DNA of 12,199 bases from an uncultured Clostridia bacterium (lineage in GTDB: Bacteria; Bacillota; Clostridia; Christensenellales; Borkfalkiaceae), in the NCBI GenBank assembly GCA_934230055.1, contig CAKQEE010000019.1:1-12199 (forward strand), written 5' to 3'. This document shows, piece after piece, positions 11,172 to 12,199 of the stretch (positions are counted from its first letter, which is position 1; each line of letters opens with the position of its first letter). The notes under the pieces are model-generated. The model was not told where the DNA came from. It did not search any database and saw only the letters and a list, made by a program, of their open reading frames with translations. The translations under genes and the position numbers were made by a program.

Positions 11172-12199
11172 ATGTCTTATCTTGCGCTGTACAGAAGATA
11201 CCGCCCCGATACCTTCGATAAGCTTATCGGGCAGGAACATATCGTAAAAACGCTTGTAAATCAGATAGAAAACGACAGGCTCGGTCACGCGTACCTTTTT
11301 ACCGGCACGCGAGGAACGGGTAAAACCTCCGCGGCGAAAATTTTTGCGAAAGCCGTAAACTGTCTTTCTCCCGTAAACGGTTCTCCGTGCGGAAAATGCG
11401 AGGCGTGCCGCGCTCTTGCGGACCCTTCTAATATAGACGTTACCGAAATAGACGCCGCCTCCAACAACGGCGTAAACGAGATAAGGGAGCTGCGGGAAAA
11501 GGTGCAATACCCGCCCGTTTCCGTAAAATATAAAGTATATATCGTAGACGAAGTACATATGCTGACGGGCGCGGCGTTTAACGCTCTTTTAAAAACTTTG
11601 GAAGAGCCGCCCCGCCACGCGATATTTATTTTAGCGACGACGGAAGCGCATAAAATCCCCGCGACCATACTTTCAAGATGTATGCGTTTCGATTTCAAGC
11701 TTATTCCTACCGAGCGTATTGCAAAGCTTATTTCGGATATTTACGACGAAGAGGGTAAAAAGTACGAAAAAGAGGCGGTTTTCGCCATAGCAAAGGCGGG
11801 CGAGGGCAGTATAAGAGACGCGCTTTCCGTTGCGGATATAGCCCTTTCTTACGGCGAAGGCACCCTTACTTATAAAGACGTTACCGAAATTCTCGGTTCT
11901 TCTGGAACGGAGCTTATTCGGGATTTCACCGAAAAGCTTCTCGCTTCCGATGCGGGCGGCATTCTGGAAGAGGTAAATTCGCTTGCATCTCTCGGTAAAA
12001 GCATGGGCGTTTTAACGCGGGACGTAACCTCGTATCTTCGCGATTTGCTCGTGGTAAAAACCTGTTCGGATCCGAATAAGATTTTAGGGCTTCCCGCGGA
12101 TAAGCTTGCGGAACTGCAAAAGCTTGCGGCGAGTACTAACGATTCGAGGATTTTACGCGCGATGGAAATTTTCGCGGAGGCGGAAATAAACCTTAGATA
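11172..12199 (+). CDS. dnaX: DNA polymerase III gamma/tau subunit, N-terminal part (runs off the window)
   Basis: Clamp-loader ATPase of the replicative polymerase. The visible 342 codons are open to the right edge; family members are usually about 500-600 residues, so the C-terminal tau part is missing only because the window ends. It begins MSYLALYRRYRPDTFDKLIGQ, typical of DnaX. Walker A is GTRGTGKTS (45-53); the zinc module has Cys64, Cys73, Cys76 and Cys79; Walker B is VYIVDEVHML (122-131). Sensor 1 lies in ILATTE (153-158), and the SRC arginine-finger motif is at 168-170. A strong AAGGAG SD sits 6 bases before ATG 11172, directly after the sigH stop. The sigma factor-dnaX adjacency differs from the dnaX-yaaK-recR grouping in Bacillus, though recR may follow beyond the edge. 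Confidence 0.97.
   Translation, partial: MSYLALYRRYRPDTFDKLIGQEHIVKTLVNQIENDRLGHAYLFTGTRGTGKTSAAKIFAKAVNCLSPVNGSPCGKCEACRALADPSNIDVTEIDAASNNGVNEIRELREKVQYPPVSVKYKVYIVDEVHMLTGAAFNALLKTLEEPPRHAIFILATTEAHKIPATILSRCMRFDFKLIPTERIAKLISDIYDEEGKKYEKEAVFAIAKAGEGSIRDALSVADIALSYGEGTLTYKDVTEILGSSGTELIRDFTEKLLASDAGGILEEVNSLASLGKSMGVLTRDVTSYLRDLLVVKTCSDPNKILGLPADKLAELQKLAASTNDSRILRAMEIFAEAEINLR

Overview
The window looks like chromosomal DNA from an anaerobic, low-to-mid GC Firmicute of class Clostridia, probably an uncultured gut-type lineage. This is an inference from three things: a Feo operon with two small FeoA proteins and a Cys-rich FeoB partner; a Y-family polymerase paired with a YolD-like protein; and the order mrnC, rlmB, sigH-type sigma factor. 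Shine-Dalgarno sequences are mostly strong purine-rich (GGAGG-like), start codons include GTG and TTG, and TGA is used as a stop. No tRNA, rRNA, CRISPR array or insertion sequence was recognised.

Left end (1-1382). Two genes read leftward: the N-terminal part of a membrane-anchored lytic transglycosylase that stops early next to an A-run, and a TetR-family repressor with a strong hairpin behind it. The TetR gene is divergent from the iron operon. The 155-base divergent region holds a good feo promoter, a palindrome over its -10 box, and two near-identical copies of a TGAAA-N4-TTTCA element on either side of the promoter.

Iron region (1383-4507). feoA-like 1, feoA 2, feoB and a 52-codon Cys-rich single-TM protein form one operon that ends in a clear terminator. 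FeoA2/FeoB overlap by one base, while a 184-base gap with a short direct repeat separates the two feoA genes.

Copper region (4508-6956). A promoter with an extended -10 drives a P1B-1 Cu+ ATPase with heavy-metal-binding (HMA) domains at both ends. The last 66 codons carry their own strong SD and ATG in frame, so a free CopZ-like chaperone may be made from inside copA. The phosphorylation motif reads DKTAT instead of the usual DKTGT.

Translesion/sanitation region (7027-9198). A UvrX/YqjW-like Y-family polymerase, a YolD-like protein and Maf overlap one another (8 and 4 bases) and are probably translationally coupled.

Housekeeping region (9199-12199). After a structured terminator and a new promoter come mrnC (mini-RNase III), rlmB (23S rRNA methyltransferase), a SigH-type sigma factor and dnaX, which runs off the right edge. 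The most interesting signals are the possible internal CopZ start, the paired operators at the TetR/feo divergence, and the altered copA active-site motif.
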